Shown here one piece after another: positions 1 through 8,476 of a stretch of 36,632 nucleotides of DNA (its first letter is position 1; the number at the start of each line of letters is the position of its first letter). The stretch is taken from NCBI GenBank assembly GCA_009692065.1, contig SHZY01000054.1, positions 1 through 36,632 on the forward strand, read 5' to 3'. A model generated the notes under the pieces. It made no database searches. It worked only from the letters and a program-made list of their open reading frames with translations, and was not told the origin of the DNA. The position numbers and the translations under genes were made by a program. This DNA comes from Gemmataceae bacterium. Lineage in GTDB: Bacteria > Planctomycetota > Planctomycetia > Gemmatales > Gemmataceae.

Positions 1-55
1 CCGCCAACACGATCCGCAGCTTTTCCTCGGCAGACCACTTTCGTCGCTTGCTCAT
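1..55 (-). CDS. IS3-family transposase OrfA, N-terminal 18 codons (cut by window edge)
   Basis: On the minus strand the first 18 codons read MSKRRKWSAEEKLRIVLA. This is the opening of the helix-turn-helix DNA-binding OrfA of IS3-family elements, with the usual basic N-terminus followed by W-S-x-E-x-K. A GGAGG Shine-Dalgarno sequence lies about seven bases upstream of the ATG at 55, supporting the start. The rest of the element, including the DDE catalytic OrfB, would lie left of the window. The family call rests on a short motif, so it is good but not certain. Confidence 0.75.
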   Translation of the reverse strand, partial: MSKRRKWSAEEKLRIVLA

Positions 56-147
56 GTCTTTTCCTCCAGGGGGTTCTTGATTTCACTACACCCGGAGGAG
101 ACGGTCGGCTACTTTAGGCTGTGTGCCATTTGGGGTGAAACACTACA
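1..147 (-). mobile_element. IS3-family insertion sequence, 5' end only
   Basis: The element includes the OrfA start and a leader of about 90 bp. On the minus strand the proposed terminus begins TGTAGTGTTTCACCCC at 147. This point is chosen because the secreted-protein frame to its right (444 down to 148) reads as a sensible protein, while the codons to its left encode an unrelated tail. A second TGTAGTG at about 84-90 lies between this end and OrfA. No target duplication can be checked because the other end is outside the window. Confidence 0.55.
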
Positions 148-444
148 CTCGCGCTCCACTTCGCGCGGCAGCGGCACGTAATAGGAAGTCCGCACCCACT
201 CATCGAATTGCTTGAGCGTCCACACTTGCGTCTTCAGCGGCGTCACTTCCTTGCGATAGCTCACCCTCTGCACCACGCACGGCACCTTCTCCTCACGCCA
301 TTCAGGGCGGTAGCAGACAACCGGGCGCATCTCATAGGCGATGTAACACGGCATCGGGCAGGGCGCCCAGCCGATGACCTGGGCTGATGCGTCGGAGACA
401 TCGAGGAACAGGAATGCAACACCCATGGCGAAAGCGGATCGCAT
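109..444 (-). pseudogene. Small secreted planctomycete protein truncated by the IS insertion
   Basis: The start at 444 follows a GGAGG site at good spacing. The first 22 residues form a signal peptide (hydrophobic AMGVAFLFL, cleavage after ASA). The mature part is rich in Cys, Tyr, Trp and charged residues: a CPMPCY motif, then VCYRPEWREEK and later WTLKQFDEWVRTSYYVP. No named domain is recognised; this kind of Tyr/Cys-rich exported protein is common in planctomycetes. At 147/148 the frame runs into the IS terminus, so the last 12 codons and the TAG stop come from the insertion sequence. The native C-terminus is therefore missing. The product might still be made, but it is likely a damaged gene. 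Confidence 0.65.
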
Positions 445-626
445 GGCAAACCTCCGCCGATTCAATGGAAATGATGTGGCGCTATTTCTACCGTGGCAGA
501 TGCGGGGCGCGATTGCAACGATAAAATGGACGGGCTGGGGAGACCTTAACGCCGGAGCGCTTTTCGCAAATAATCGCTGCAAGTTGCCCGGATTTTTCGG
601 AAATATCGCGATAACCCGCGCTGTGG

Positions 627-656
627 TTGACCGCGTGCGCCAACGCGCGATAGACT
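627..656 (+). promoter_or_regulatory. Possible sigma70-type promoter for the DUF1571 gene
   Basis: TTGACC at 627-632 and TAGACT at 651-656 are separated by 18 bases, about 50 bases upstream of the ATG at 705. The -10 box matches the consensus at only four of six positions, so this is a weak prediction. Confidence 0.3.
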
Positions 657-704
657 GTTGATAGACCACGGAACGAGGTTCGCACGCCCGAGGATCGGAT
701 CATC

Positions 705-1610
705 ATGATACGGAAGCTGCTGCTAGGATTGCTCCTCTTGGCCCCCCTGGCCGTTTATCCTTTCTTGCGCGATACCGGCGCCTCCAATCCAGGCCCCGAT
801 GTACCCCTACGCCCCTCCCCGTTGACTCAAGATGAACAACTCGCCATCGCGTGCTTCTCGCTGATGCCTGGCCAGTCCTTCCCCGCCGTCCTTCCGTGGC
901 GGCCGTTGTATGACCTCAGTGAGCAGCGCTCAAAAAAGCTAGAGGACCTGGCCAAGAACAAGCCCGTGGAGTTCCTCGAATACTGCCTGGCGCGCTATGA
1001 GAAGGAAGTCCACAGCTATCGGGTGATTTTTATCAAACACGAGAAGGTCAATGAGAAGATGAGGCCGAAGGAGAAGATCCGCGTCCACTTCAGTGAGAAG
1101 CCGTTCAGCGTCCACTTCAACTGGATCGAGGGACGCGGCAAAGCACTGCGTACGCTTTATGTGGAAGGCGAGAACGACGGCAACCTCCTGGCGCGGCCGT
1201 TTTTCGACAAGTTCCCCATCATGACCGCGCGCCCCGACGGCGCCGAGGCGATGTCAACGAGCCGATTCCCGGTCACCGAGTTCGGCATCTACAAGGGCGC
1301 CAAGAGCACGCTCACGGCCATTCACGAAGCCCAGTCCAAGAAGACACTGCACCTGAAATATGAAGGCATTCACCGGCTCGAACAGGTCGGCGGTCGGCTC
1401 TGCTACAAGCTGGTGCGAACGCCCTACGATCCGCCGGAGGAGAAGGAAAGCCTGAACGAGCTGACAATCTTCATCGATCAAGAAACGCTGATGCAGGTCG
1501 GCTCGATCTTGAAGGACACCGAGGGGAAGCTGATCGCCGAGTATTTCTTTCGCGATGTCCAGGTGAACCCGACGTTTGACGCGAAGCAATTCACGGACAA
1601 GGCGCTCTGA
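705..1610 (+). CDS. DUF1571 domain-containing exported protein
   Basis: The 301-residue protein has a hydrophobic N-terminus (LLLGLLLLAPLAV, residues 5-17) that should act as a signal peptide or anchor. From about residue 95 it matches the planctomycete DUF1571 pattern: YRVIFIKHEKV, then EKIRVHFSEKPFSVHFNW, then LYVEGENDGNLL, ending in a region of predicted beta strands (LTIFIDQETLMQVG). Related folds in LolA/outer-membrane lipoprotein sorting families suggest a lipid- or envelope-related role, but no function is established. The ATG at 705 is preceded by AGGATCGG, a weak ribosome site. The gene converges on the DUF1080 gene and the two are separated by a strong hairpin. Confidence 0.8.
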   Translation: MIRKLLLGLLLLAPLAVYPFLRDTGASNPGPDVPLRPSPLTQDEQLAIACFSLMPGQSFPAVLPWRPLYDLSEQRSKKLEDLAKNKPVEFLEYCLARYEKEVHSYRVIFIKHEKVNEKMRPKEKIRVHFSEKPFSVHFNWIEGRGKALRTLYVEGENDGNLLARPFFDKFPIMTARPDGAEAMSTSRFPVTEFGIYKGAKSTLTAIHEAQSKKTLHLKYEGIHRLEQVGGRLCYKLVRTPYDPPEEKESLNELTIFIDQETLMQVGSILKDTEGKLIAEYFFRDVQVNPTFDAKQFTDKAL

Positions 1611-1616
1611 TTCCTG

Positions 1617-1646
1617 CTCCCCTCTCCCCTCCGGGGGAGAGGGGAG
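1617..1646. terminator. Bidirectional hairpin between convergent genes
   Basis: A perfect 13-bp stem, CTCCCCTCTCCCC at 1617-1629 against its complement at 1634-1646, with a 4-base loop. It starts six bases after the DUF1571 stop and lies just downstream of the DUF1080 stop, so it can serve both genes. No T-run follows. Confidence 0.6.
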
Positions 1647-1655
1647 GAAGAGCTA

Positions 1656-2807
1656 TTACTCGTCCTTCTTCAATTCGCGGATGAAGACGTTGCGGAATTG
1701 CACGGCAGGTCCAGCAGTGCTCAACGCGATTGCGCCTGTGGCCGCCAGCTTGTTTGGAAACGGCATATCGTCCACGACGATCTTGTTGTTGGTGCGCAGT
1801 GTCACGCGGTTTCCCTGCAAGCGGATGATGGACCGGTTCCAGTCGTTTGCCTTCTTGTCGGATCTCAGGACCACCATCTCCTCCGTCTTGCTGCCGCGAA
1901 CCTTGATGCCATAGTCGCCGGACCCCGGGCCACGCCAATCGCAAACCAACTCAAAATCACCGTAATTACCCGTGCTCCACAGTTCGGATTCGCCTTTCGC
2001 TTTGCCGTCATAAATTAACACCCCATCGCCCATCTTCCAGTGGGCTTTGTGCTCGTCGGTCGCTTTCCAGCCCGCCAGATCCAGGCCGGTGAATAGGCAC
2101 TTCCAGCCCTTGTCCACATCGCAGATCTCGCTCGCCTTCGGATTCGTGCTCGGCAGCTCCTTGATCTTGAGGTTCTTGAATCGGCACTCGGAACCTTCCG
2201 ATTCGAGTGCGAGGTAGCCCTTGCGCGGATTGGATTCATGGACGCCGGAGACTTCCTTGCCATTGACGTGCAATTTCAGGACGCCGTTGTTGGCGACTGC
2301 CTTGTAGTGGTTCCATTCGAATTCGCCCTTGCAGCGGTCTTCACTGGGGAGGCAACGTTCCCAGCCCTTGGGATGCGGGCGGTCTGGCTTGCACTTGGCG
2401 CCCCAGATGCTGAAGAGATCGCCCTGGCTCGTGTAGGTGTCTTTGACATTGAGATTGACGAGCACTTGCACCTCAATGGAACGCGTGTAGCCTGTGCCGA
2501 CGGCCGGGATCGGATCGCCCCAAACGAACAGGCCGGAGTTGCCGACGGAACCCTTGGGATTCGGGGCGTGGAGCCAATCGAATTCGAGGATGAAGTTTTC
2601 GTACTGCTTGTCGGTGCGCAGGTAACCGGTCGGCTTGCCGGTGGTGATGATCATGTTGTCCTTGACGAACCAGGTGCTGGGCGCGCAGTTGACGTTGTAC
2701 CAGCCGGTAAGATCCTTGCCGTTGAAGAGCGGCTTGAACCCGTCGTCCTGGGCGCGGGCAGTGCCGACAACGGCGACCAGAGTGAGAAAAGCGAGAATGC
2801 GGTGCAT
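1656..2807 (-). CDS. Secreted protein with two DUF1080 (3-keto-disaccharide hydrolase-like) domains
   Basis: The start at 2807 is chosen because a GGAGGACC ribosome site precedes it and it opens a clear signal peptide (MHRILAFLTLVAVVGTARAQ). The 383-residue product carries two concanavalin-like DUF1080 domains. The first spans about residues 22-205, with FKPLFNGKDLTGWY, ENFILEFDWL and GNSGLFVWGDP. The second spans about 225-380, with WKCLFTGLDLAGWKA and FELVCDWRGPGSGDYGIKVRG. Proteins of this family are abundant in planctomycetes and are linked to binding or cleaving of sugars, including 3-keto-glycosides. The tandem arrangement suggests a periplasmic or extracellular glycan role. No catalytic residue is claimed here. 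Confidence 0.88.
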   Translation of the reverse strand: MHRILAFLTLVAVVGTARAQDDGFKPLFNGKDLTGWYNVNCAPSTWFVKDNMIITTGKPTGYLRTDKQYENFILEFDWLHAPNPKGSVGNSGLFVWGDPIPAVGTGYTRSIEVQVLVNLNVKDTYTSQGDLFSIWGAKCKPDRPHPKGWERCLPSEDRCKGEFEWNHYKAVANNGVLKLHVNGKEVSGVHESNPRKGYLALESEGSECRFKNLKIKELPSTNPKASEICDVDKGWKCLFTGLDLAGWKATDEHKAHWKMGDGVLIYDGKAKGESELWSTGNYGDFELVCDWRGPGSGDYGIKVRGSKTEEMVVLRSDKKANDWNRSIIRLQGNRVTLRTNNKIVVDDMPFPNKLAATGAIALSTAGPAVQFRNVFIRELKKDE

Positions 2808-2842
2808 GGATGGTCCTCCGTTGAAAAAGGTGTTCGCGTATT

Positions 2843-2875
2843 CCCACGGGTTCGCTGCGCTCACCCCTGGGCTTG
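2843..2875. repeat. Dispersed GC-rich repeat, copy 1
   Basis: Core TTCGCTGCGCTCACCCCTGG with CCCACGGG on the left and GGGCTTG on the right. Related copies lie at 18458-18490, 32106-32135 and 33609-33647. The TGA at 2861-2863 (minus strand) inside it ends the membrane-protein remnant upstream. Confidence 0.75.
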
Positions 2876-3365
2876 TTGTTTGTGCTCTTTATATTGCAAT
2901 GTCTCCGCCTGCGACGAGGGAACCGACGCCGCCCGCCTCTCCGCGGCAATCACTTGCCCCTGCCGGCGCAGGTGCAATCCCAGCATCACCAGCACGATCG
3001 TCCACACGATGCCGAAGAGCAACGGGCCCAGCGGCAAGTGCAGCGTCATCACGGGCGCCATCACAAAGAAAGCCACGTCGAACGCATAGCAGCGGCCCCA
3101 CGAGCCGGCCGGCAAGGATCATCTTCAGGACGACGATGCGATCGAGGGCGGTTTGCCGAGCGCGGTAGACGACCCCCATGCCGCCGCGGGTGATCTCGGT
3201 GAGGATTTCATATTCGCCGAAACACTGACCGATAGCGACGACGAACTGCTGCCCGCGCCGCGCATCGGGCACGGCCCGCTCGGTGGGCGGCTGGCCCGCG
3301 TCCGGCAGTGTCGCGCCGGGCGTCGGGTCTTTTGTCGGCTCATGGATGGTCACGGAGTCGGACAT
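2861..3365 (-). pseudogene. Remnant of a Ser/Thr protein kinase joined to a membrane-segment fragment
   Basis: From the ATG at 3365 the frame gives about 87 residues. They end in a canonical kinase N-lobe: [20 protein letters not shown] contains the glycine-rich ATP loop, and [10 protein letters not shown] contains the ATP-anchoring lysine. Near 3105 the similarity stops and the frame runs on as low-complexity sequence to 2889. In another minus-strand frame, 3115-2861 encodes a fragment with one or two membrane spans ([20 protein letters not shown], then [15 protein letters not shown]) and a basic-to-acidic tail. The C-lobe with the HRD and DFG motifs is absent. The simplest reading is a large internal deletion that joined the two ends out of frame. 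Whether the membrane part belonged to the same gene cannot be shown. Confidence 0.65.
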
Positions 3366-3434
3366 TGGCTCCCAATGTATCCCGTGAAAACGCGGAACGC
3401 AATCATGGATTTGACTATCATATAGGTGGATTTC

Positions 3435-3495
3435 GTGGTGCGGGCGGCTCGCCTGCAGTATTTTCCAGACCGTGCAGGCGAGCCGCCTGCACCAC
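3435..3495. repeat. Large palindrome in a divergent intergenic region
   Basis: Arms of 23 bp at 3435-3457 and 3473-3495 are complementary except for one mismatch, with a 15-base loop. The core is GGCGGCTCGCCTGCA. It sits between the divergent kinase remnant and the acyl-CoA dehydrogenase gene, so it cannot be a plain terminator of a flanking gene. It looks like a mobile palindromic element. Confidence 0.75.
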
Positions 3496-3513
3496 GGGAA
3501 CAAGGAGATGCCC

Positions 3514-4686
3514 ATGTCGCCCGCGGAACAGCAGCGTCTGCTCGCCGACGTCGAGTCGTTCTGCCAGGAGCTGCGCGAGCACGAGGAGCTGTCCTACCTC
3601 GAACATCGTTTCAATCAACACCTGTTGCCATTGGCAAAAAAATACGACATCCTCGGCATGCCGGTCCCTATCGAATACGGCGGCCGCGGCGCCGACACCG
3701 TCACCTACGCCCGGGCGCTCGCGCGGATCAACCAGGAAGGGACCGGGGTTCGCACTTTCTTCTCCGGCCACACCAGCATCGGCCAGTACCCAATCATGAC
3801 CTGGGGTAGCGCCGAGTTGAAGCAGAAGTATCTGCCCGCGTCCTGCAAAGGCGAGAAGGTACTCGCCTTCGGCTTGACTGAACCGGACGCCGGCAGCAAC
3901 CCGCTCGAAATGACCAGCACCTACGAAAGGAAGGGCGACCATTTTCTGCTCAACGGGACGAAGTACCTGATCTCGAACGCCGGCATCGCGCATGCAATCG
4001 TCTTCTTCGCCTACCTCAAAGGAGGAAGCCGGATCAGCGCGTTCGTGATCGACACCGATCAGCCTGGCCTGGCACGCGAGGATTTGCTCGCCAAGGTCGG
4101 CATGCCGACCGCCAATACCGGCATGTTCGAGCTCACCGATTACCGCTGCCCGCTCGGCAATCTGCTCGGTCCCGAAGGCGATGGTTTCCGCATCGCCATG
4201 GGCACGCTCGTCAGCGGCCGGCTCAGCGTTGCCGCCGGTTGTCTCGGCGTCATCGAAGATTGCCTGATCGAGTCCATCCGCTACGCGAAGGAACGCACGC
4301 AGCACGGCAAGGCGATTGGCAAACATCAACTCGTACAGGAACATCTCGCCGCGATTGAAATGGCACGCTTGTCGAGTGAGGCCCTGGTGATGAAGGCCGC
4401 GGCTGCGAAGGATGCGAGCAACGCCGATCCGGGCAATGCCGAGCTGAAGACGAACGCGGAAATGCTGGCCGCCCAGGCGAAGCTATTTGCCGCCAACGCC
4501 GCCTGGCAAGCAGCCGATCATGCGGTGCAGCTTTTTGGCGGCCGCGGGTGGTCCACGCTGTATCGTCCGGGCCGGCATCTGATGGATGTGCGCGTGTGCC
4601 GCATTTACGAAGGGACCGACGAGATCTTGAAGTTGAAAATTGCGGCAGCGCTGTTGGGCGGCAAAGAGTACGAGGCGTTCAAATGA
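3514..4686 (+). CDS. Acyl-CoA dehydrogenase
   Basis: FAD-dependent enzyme that introduces the alpha,beta double bond into an acyl-CoA and passes electrons to electron-transfer flavoprotein. The 390-residue length is normal for the family. Visible signatures are an N-terminal helical domain, [12 protein letters not shown] at 118-129 (flavin and substrate contacts), [11 protein letters not shown] at 147-157, the middle beta domain, and the C-terminal helical domain with [17 protein letters not shown] at 364-371 places the likely catalytic base at Glu366. The ATG at 3514 is preferred over the in-frame ATG at 3508 because AAGGAG then sits six bases upstream. Chain-length specificity cannot be read. 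No ETF or thiolase genes are nearby, so it is probably a stand-alone catabolic gene. Confidence 0.92.
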   Translation: MSPAEQQRLLADVESFCQELREHEELSYLEHRFNQHLLPLAKKYDILGMPVPIEYGGRGADTVTYARALARINQEGTGVRTFFSGHTSIGQYPIMTWGSAELKQKYLPASCKGEKVLAFGLTEPDAGSNPLEMTSTYERKGDHFLLNGTKYLISNAGIAHAIVFFAYLKGGSRISAFVIDTDQPGLAREDLLAKVGMPTANTGMFELTDYRCPLGNLLGPEGDGFRIAMGTLVSGRLSVAAGCLGVIEDCLIESIRYAKERTQHGKAIGKHQLVQEHLAAIEMARLSSEALVMKAAAAKDASNADPGNAELKTNAEMLAAQAKLFAANAAWQAADHAVQLFGGRGWSTLYRPGRHLMDVRVCRIYEGTDEILKLKIAAALLGGKEYEAFK

Positions 4687-4728
4687 GCCGCTTGCGGCTT
4701 AGCAGCCCCTGCTAAGCCGCAAGCGGCT
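4686..4728. terminator. Perfect 20-bp palindrome overlapping two convergent stop codons
   Basis: Arms AGCCGCTTGCGGCTTAGCAG at 4686-4705 and its exact complement at 4709-4728. The first arm starts on the last base of the acyl-CoA dehydrogenase TGA (4684-4686). The second overlaps the TAG of the CoxG-like gene on the other strand (4727-4729). It belongs to the same family as the palindromes at 13603, 27591 and 30521. Confidence 0.75.
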
Positions 4729-5167
4729 AAACAAGTTTCTTCGCTACCCCCATCCACACATCCTCGATTACCTTGTTCGCCGACCCGCGAATCAGCCCGC
4801 CCGGCACCATCTTCAGCAACCCGCTCAAGGTTTTCACCTCGGCTTGCCACACGACCTTCGTTCCTTGTTCGTGCGGCGTCAACGTCAACGATGTCTCCAC
4901 TTCACTCGACGAGCCGATGCCCTTGCTCTTTTGCGAGAACCTGAGCGTCGTCGATTCGTCGCCGCCGAGCACTTCGATGGTTACGTCCAGCGTCCCGCGC
5001 ATGAAGGAGAAGCCTGGCCGCACCGTGCAGACGGCGCGATCGCGCGTGGCCCCGGCGCGCGGCGTGCCATCGGGGATGCACGTGGCAAGAAAGGCGGCGT
5101 CGCGCAGCTTGGGCCAAAGTTGGTCGGGAGGCAGCGCGAAGATCCGCTCGCCTGCGAAGGGTTGCAT
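4727..5167 (-). CDS. SRPBCC / CoxG-like protein
   Basis: A 146-residue protein of the polyketide-cyclase/START-like fold, closest to the CoxG (carbon monoxide dehydrogenase subunit G) group. The N-terminus FALPPDQLWPKLRDAAFLATCIPD fits that group's signature in which the helix after strand 1 carries P-x-x-x-W-x-x-L and ends with C-I-P. The following GTLDVTIEVLGG and TKVVWQAEVKTLSGL are the expected antiparallel strands. The C-terminal helix (MVPGGLIRGSANKVIEDVW) completes the fold. An AAGGAG site five bases before the ATG fixes the start. No carbon monoxide dehydrogenase genes are nearby, so the name describes the fold only. It is divergent from the cupin gene with about 50 bp between them. 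Confidence 0.75.
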   Translation of the reverse strand: MQPFAGERIFALPPDQLWPKLRDAAFLATCIPDGTPRAGATRDRAVCTVRPGFSFMRGTLDVTIEVLGGDESTTLRFSQKSKGIGSSSEVETSLTLTPHEQGTKVVWQAEVKTLSGLLKMVPGGLIRGSANKVIEDVWMGVAKKLV

Positions 5168-5219
5168 GTCGGCTCCTTGTTCAACGCCCGGTTGCTATGG
5201 TAATTGTAGGAAGAACCCG

Positions 5220-5573
5220 ATGCTGCACATTCAGGACGATGACCAATCCATCCAGTCCTTCGACTGGGGCACCCTGCAATGGCTCTGCAACGGCGCCATC
5301 TTGCCGGGAACGACGCAGACGCTCGGCATCTGCCATCTCTTCGCCGGTAAGCGCAATCCGCTGCACTATCATCCCAACTGCGAAGAGATTCTCTATGTGC
5401 AGCAAGGCAGCGGGAAACACCTGCTCGACGATCAGTGGGTTCACGTCCGTCCCGGCTCCGTCGTGCGCATCCCACTCGGCATGAAACATCAGCTCATCAA
5501 CGAGGGCACGGACACGATGGTAACGATCATTGTCTTTTCGTCCGGCGATCGGCAGACGGTGTTTTTGGAGTGA
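5220..5573 (+). CDS. Small cupin-domain protein
   Basis: A 117-residue single-domain cupin. Motif 1 is complete: His49, His51, Glu56 and Gly63 in NPLHYHPNCEEILYVQQGSG. Motif 2 is also complete: Gly79, Pro85, Gly87, His90 and Asn94 in GSVVRIPLGMKHQLINEG. These residues should bind one metal ion in a six-stranded barrel. Such small Cupin_2 proteins include isomerases, dioxygenases and sugar-binding sensors, so the reaction is unknown. The frame stays open far upstream, but the ATG at 5220 with AGGAAG ahead of it is the natural start and avoids overlap with the divergent CoxG-like gene. Confidence 0.85.
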   Translation: MLHIQDDDQSIQSFDWGTLQWLCNGAILPGTTQTLGICHLFAGKRNPLHYHPNCEEILYVQQGSGKHLLDDQWVHVRPGSVVRIPLGMKHQLINEGTDTMVTIIVFSSGDRQTVFLE

Positions 5574-5582
5574 GTGGTTTGT

Positions 5583-7511
5583 TTATCGACTTGGCAGCGC
5601 GGCCCCGGGCGGCAATTCCAGTTTCACGTCATCGGACAATCGGTCGGCTTGCACGCGCACCACGCGAGCGTTCTTCCACGGCTCGGCAAGTTTTTCCCAT
5701 GCTTCCTTGGGTAGCGCCTTGCCGCGGGGCACCTCGGCGTCCAGGTAGGCGTCGTGGCCAACTTTGACGCCATACTCGCCCGGCGGCAACTTATTGAGGC
5801 GGTAGGTGCCATCGGGGTTAACTCGCGTATCGGCGCGGACGCCCGTCTTGGTGAAGGCGACAACCCACAAGTGCTCTTCCCAACCTTTGGGTACATTCTT
5901 TATGTTGCCCGCGATGGAGCCGCCCTTGACGCAGGCGATGTCCAGCTTTTTTTCCTGCCGCAGCGCTATTGCGATGGGACCGATTTGCGTTGGAGCGTGG
6001 CCGGCCTCTTCGGCCACGACGTACCAGTTGTCGTCCTCCATCGGCACCTCCAGGCGGTATTTTCCATCCGCGATCGCAGCGCTGGCCAAGACGGTCGGCT
6101 CCGGTTCCACCGTTCGCCCACGCATGATCGGAGCATTGACGACATCCCAGCCGCCCCGGACATACCATAGTCCGACCCAACCAACCTTGACGGGGCGACC
6201 GTCGCGCGTCACGGTGCCCGTGATCCATTGCTTGGCCAACACCGTCTTGGCGCCATCGGCATCTTTTTTCATTTTTACGACAAGGCCGGTGATATCTTTC
6301 AGTTCCTTGACGGCGGGCGTGATCGCTTCCGCCTCGACGTACCCGGCCGCGAAGATGGAGAGGTGATACTCGCCTGGCGAACTGTAAGCGATGCGAAACC
6401 GACCGGTTTCAGGCTGCTCGAAGCCGAGGCTGCTTCAGCCCCGGCGCTCAACCTCGCCGTCCGGCTTGCGCACCAGTTGGCATAGCACCAACTTCTCCAC
6501 GCGAACCGGCTTGCCAGTGACAGCATCAACTGCCTGTCCTTCGATCCAGGCTTTGGGCACCGATTTCATGACCAATGGCAACTCGTTGACCGGACCACGA
6601 TACTCCCTTTTCTCCGCATCGCCATTGAGCCAGTGGATGCCCTCCTTATCCCGTTTCACAGCCCAGTTGATAGACTCATGTCCCTCTTTCCACGCACGCA
6701 TTTGGAACCTTGCCTCCGGCCCAAAGCCGCGGAGCGTGAATTTTCCGGCCGCGTCTGAAATCGGGCTCGCGACTCCGCCCGCATTGATCTTTACTCCGCC
6801 AACTGGTTTGCCATTTTCATCTTTCACGGTGCCGTGGATAGGCATTTCTTTCTGCAAGCGAATCGGAGCAACCGTCTCGTCTCCTCCAAGAAGTTTGGAC
6901 AGCAGGACATGATAGGCCAGTTGGCGTTCCGGGGCGCCGCACGAGAAGTTGAGGTATCCAACAGGCATCGGCTGGCTGCGGAAGAAGCCATTCGCGTCGG
7001 TCTTCACTTCTTGCGAAATCCACCTGTTGACCGAGTGTCCTAATTCATGTCGAAAGACGTCACATTTCACGCTTAAGCCCGCGCGCGGCTTGCCGTCCAC
7101 GTCCACAACCTGGGCGACATAAGTCCGGCCTCGATCCATGCGGATCATGCCGAGGTCGCAGTTCGTACCGGGGAATATCGAGTAGGTTCCGTGAGCAATA
7201 TAATGGCGCGCGAAACCGTCGGCCTCGAAGTACAAGTCGAAGCGATGCCTGTAGACCGGTTCGACTGGGCCCAAGCGGAAGGTGCCGTCGGCGTTCGTTC
7301 GCGCCTCCACCAAGAGCTTGTCTTCGTGCGTGTTTGCCCAGACGCGGGCGTTGGTGACTGGCTTTCCTCCGGAATCCACCACGGTTCCGGACAGCGTGCC
7401 CTTGGGCAATGGCTGAGCGCGACTGACATTGCCGGAGATGGCCAGAGAAAGAACGACGGCCAGAAACAAATTGAACTCGAATTGAATCGCGAAAAAGGCG
7501 TGGCGAATCAT
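5583..7511 (-). pseudogene. Secreted CarboxypepD_reg-like (carboxypeptidase regulatory domain) protein interrupted by an in-frame TGA
   Basis: From 7511 the protein opens with a signal peptide (FNLFLAVVLSLAISGNVSRA). Beta-sandwich repeats follow: GTLSGTVVDSGGKPVTNARV, IHGTVKDENGKPVGGVKI and WIEGQAVDAVTGKPVRVEKL. At 6435-6437 a TGA ends the frame after 358 residues. The same frame continues without a break as FEQPETGRFRIAYSSPGEYH and further repeats (WITGTVTRDGRPVKVGWVGL; LNKLPPGEYGVKVG) down to 5583. The whole would be about 640 residues. The stop lies in a 23-bp imperfect palindrome that looks inserted. Such proteins are exported and probably bind surface polymers. It could be two ORFs (6435-7511; 5583-6272), but the second lacks a ribosome site and a signal peptide. 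Confidence 0.75.
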
Positions 7512-7554
7512 GGTTCACCTTCGGCGATGAGGGGAAATGAAGAGAGAAAGGACA

Positions 7555-7609
7555 GAGCCACGAGAGAAACCCCTCGTGGCTCAGACTCCCACCCGCCGTA
7601 AACGGCGGG
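7555..7609. repeat. Two adjacent hairpins after the HNH gene
   Basis: The first hairpin pairs GAGCCACGAG (7555-7564) with CTCGTGGCTC (7573-7582). The second pairs CCCGCCGT (7592-7599) with ACGGCGGG (7602-7609). They lie ten bases beyond the minus-strand HNH stop and upstream of the CarboxypepD_reg gene, so they could terminate the HNH transcript. Confidence 0.6.
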
Positions 7610-7618
7610 CTATATGGC

Positions 7619-8254
7619 TTACGTCAACTCCACCGACCAGTACGCGCTGCCGAGAAATGTCTTCCACGACTGGTACTTCCGGCTCGTCAGCTTCATGCTC
7701 AAGGTCGGGCTGCGTTTCGGCTTTTCCGGTTTGCGGATCAGGCCCATGTGGGCTTGGCGCGGGGTGCGGCCGCCTTTGCGGACGTTGCAGTCGATGCAGG
7801 CGCAGACCACGTTTTCCCAGGAACTGCCGCCCCCCTGGCTGCGCGGCAGGATGTGGTCCAGGCTCAGGTCGCTCGTCGAGAACTTCTTGCCGCAGTACTG
7901 GCACTGGTTGTTGTCGCGCGCGAAGATGTTGCGGCGATTGAACTTGACCGTGTGCTTCGGGATTTTCTCGTAGCTGGTCAAGCGGATGACGCGCGGCACC
8001 TGGATCTCCGTGGTGGCCGTGCGCACCCAGTCGTCGTCCTCATGGCGAAAGTGCTTGGCCCGGAACTCGCTCACCTCGCGCCAACTCGTGAAGTCGTACG
8101 TCGCGAACTGACCGTCTTCGAGGCTGACGACCTCGGCCAATTCCTTGCACAACAGGATGAACGCCCGGCGCACGTTGATGACGTGGACCGCCATGAACAT
8201 CTTGTTGAGGACCAGAACGCTGGCTTCCAGCGGCGATGAAGCATGTGAGACCAT
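7619..8254 (-). CDS. HNH endonuclease family protein
   Basis: A 211-residue protein. Residues 118-160 carry a complete HNH zinc-bound nuclease motif: CQYCGKKF (first Cys pair 118/121), LDHILPRSQGG with Asp133-His134, SWENVVCACIDCN with Asn148 and the second Cys pair, and KGGRTP. The N-terminal 100 residues (VLNKMFMAVHVINVRRAFIL and following) form the conserved lead domain seen in stand-alone bacterial HNH proteins of this length. It is a predicted DNase. Its cellular role is unknown and no restriction methylase, phage or intein context is present, so it is probably a housekeeping-type gene. An AGGTGG site precedes the ATG at 8254. Confidence 0.88.
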   Translation of the reverse strand: MVSHASSPLEASVLVLNKMFMAVHVINVRRAFILLCKELAEVVSLEDGQFATYDFTSWREVSEFRAKHFRHEDDDWVRTATTEIQVPRVIRLTSYEKIPKHTVKFNRRNIFARDNNQCQYCGKKFSTSDLSLDHILPRSQGGGSSWENVVCACIDCNVRKGGRTPRQAHMGLIRKPEKPKRSPTLSMKLTSRKYQSWKTFLGSAYWSVELT

Positions 8255-8476
8255 GGGACCACCTGTCGCGCGAAAAACCGTCGAAACGACGATCCTTGCT
8301 TGATAGATGCGCCGGGGCCGGCGCAGGTTCGAGGACGTGTCATTTTACCAGGGGAATCTCGGAGATTGCAAGCGCTTGCCCAGGAAAAGCCCCGATTTCG
8401 TTTTGCGCCCCGCGCGCGGGTGGCGAAAGTGTTGGCGTGCCGGCTTGAACGTGCGGCGGTCCGGTATCGTCGCGTG

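Noticed and set aside
4727..5167. True carbon monoxide dehydrogenase subunit G
   Set aside because: Only the SRPBCC fold is supported; no coxLMS-type genes are present, so the name is kept as fold-level.
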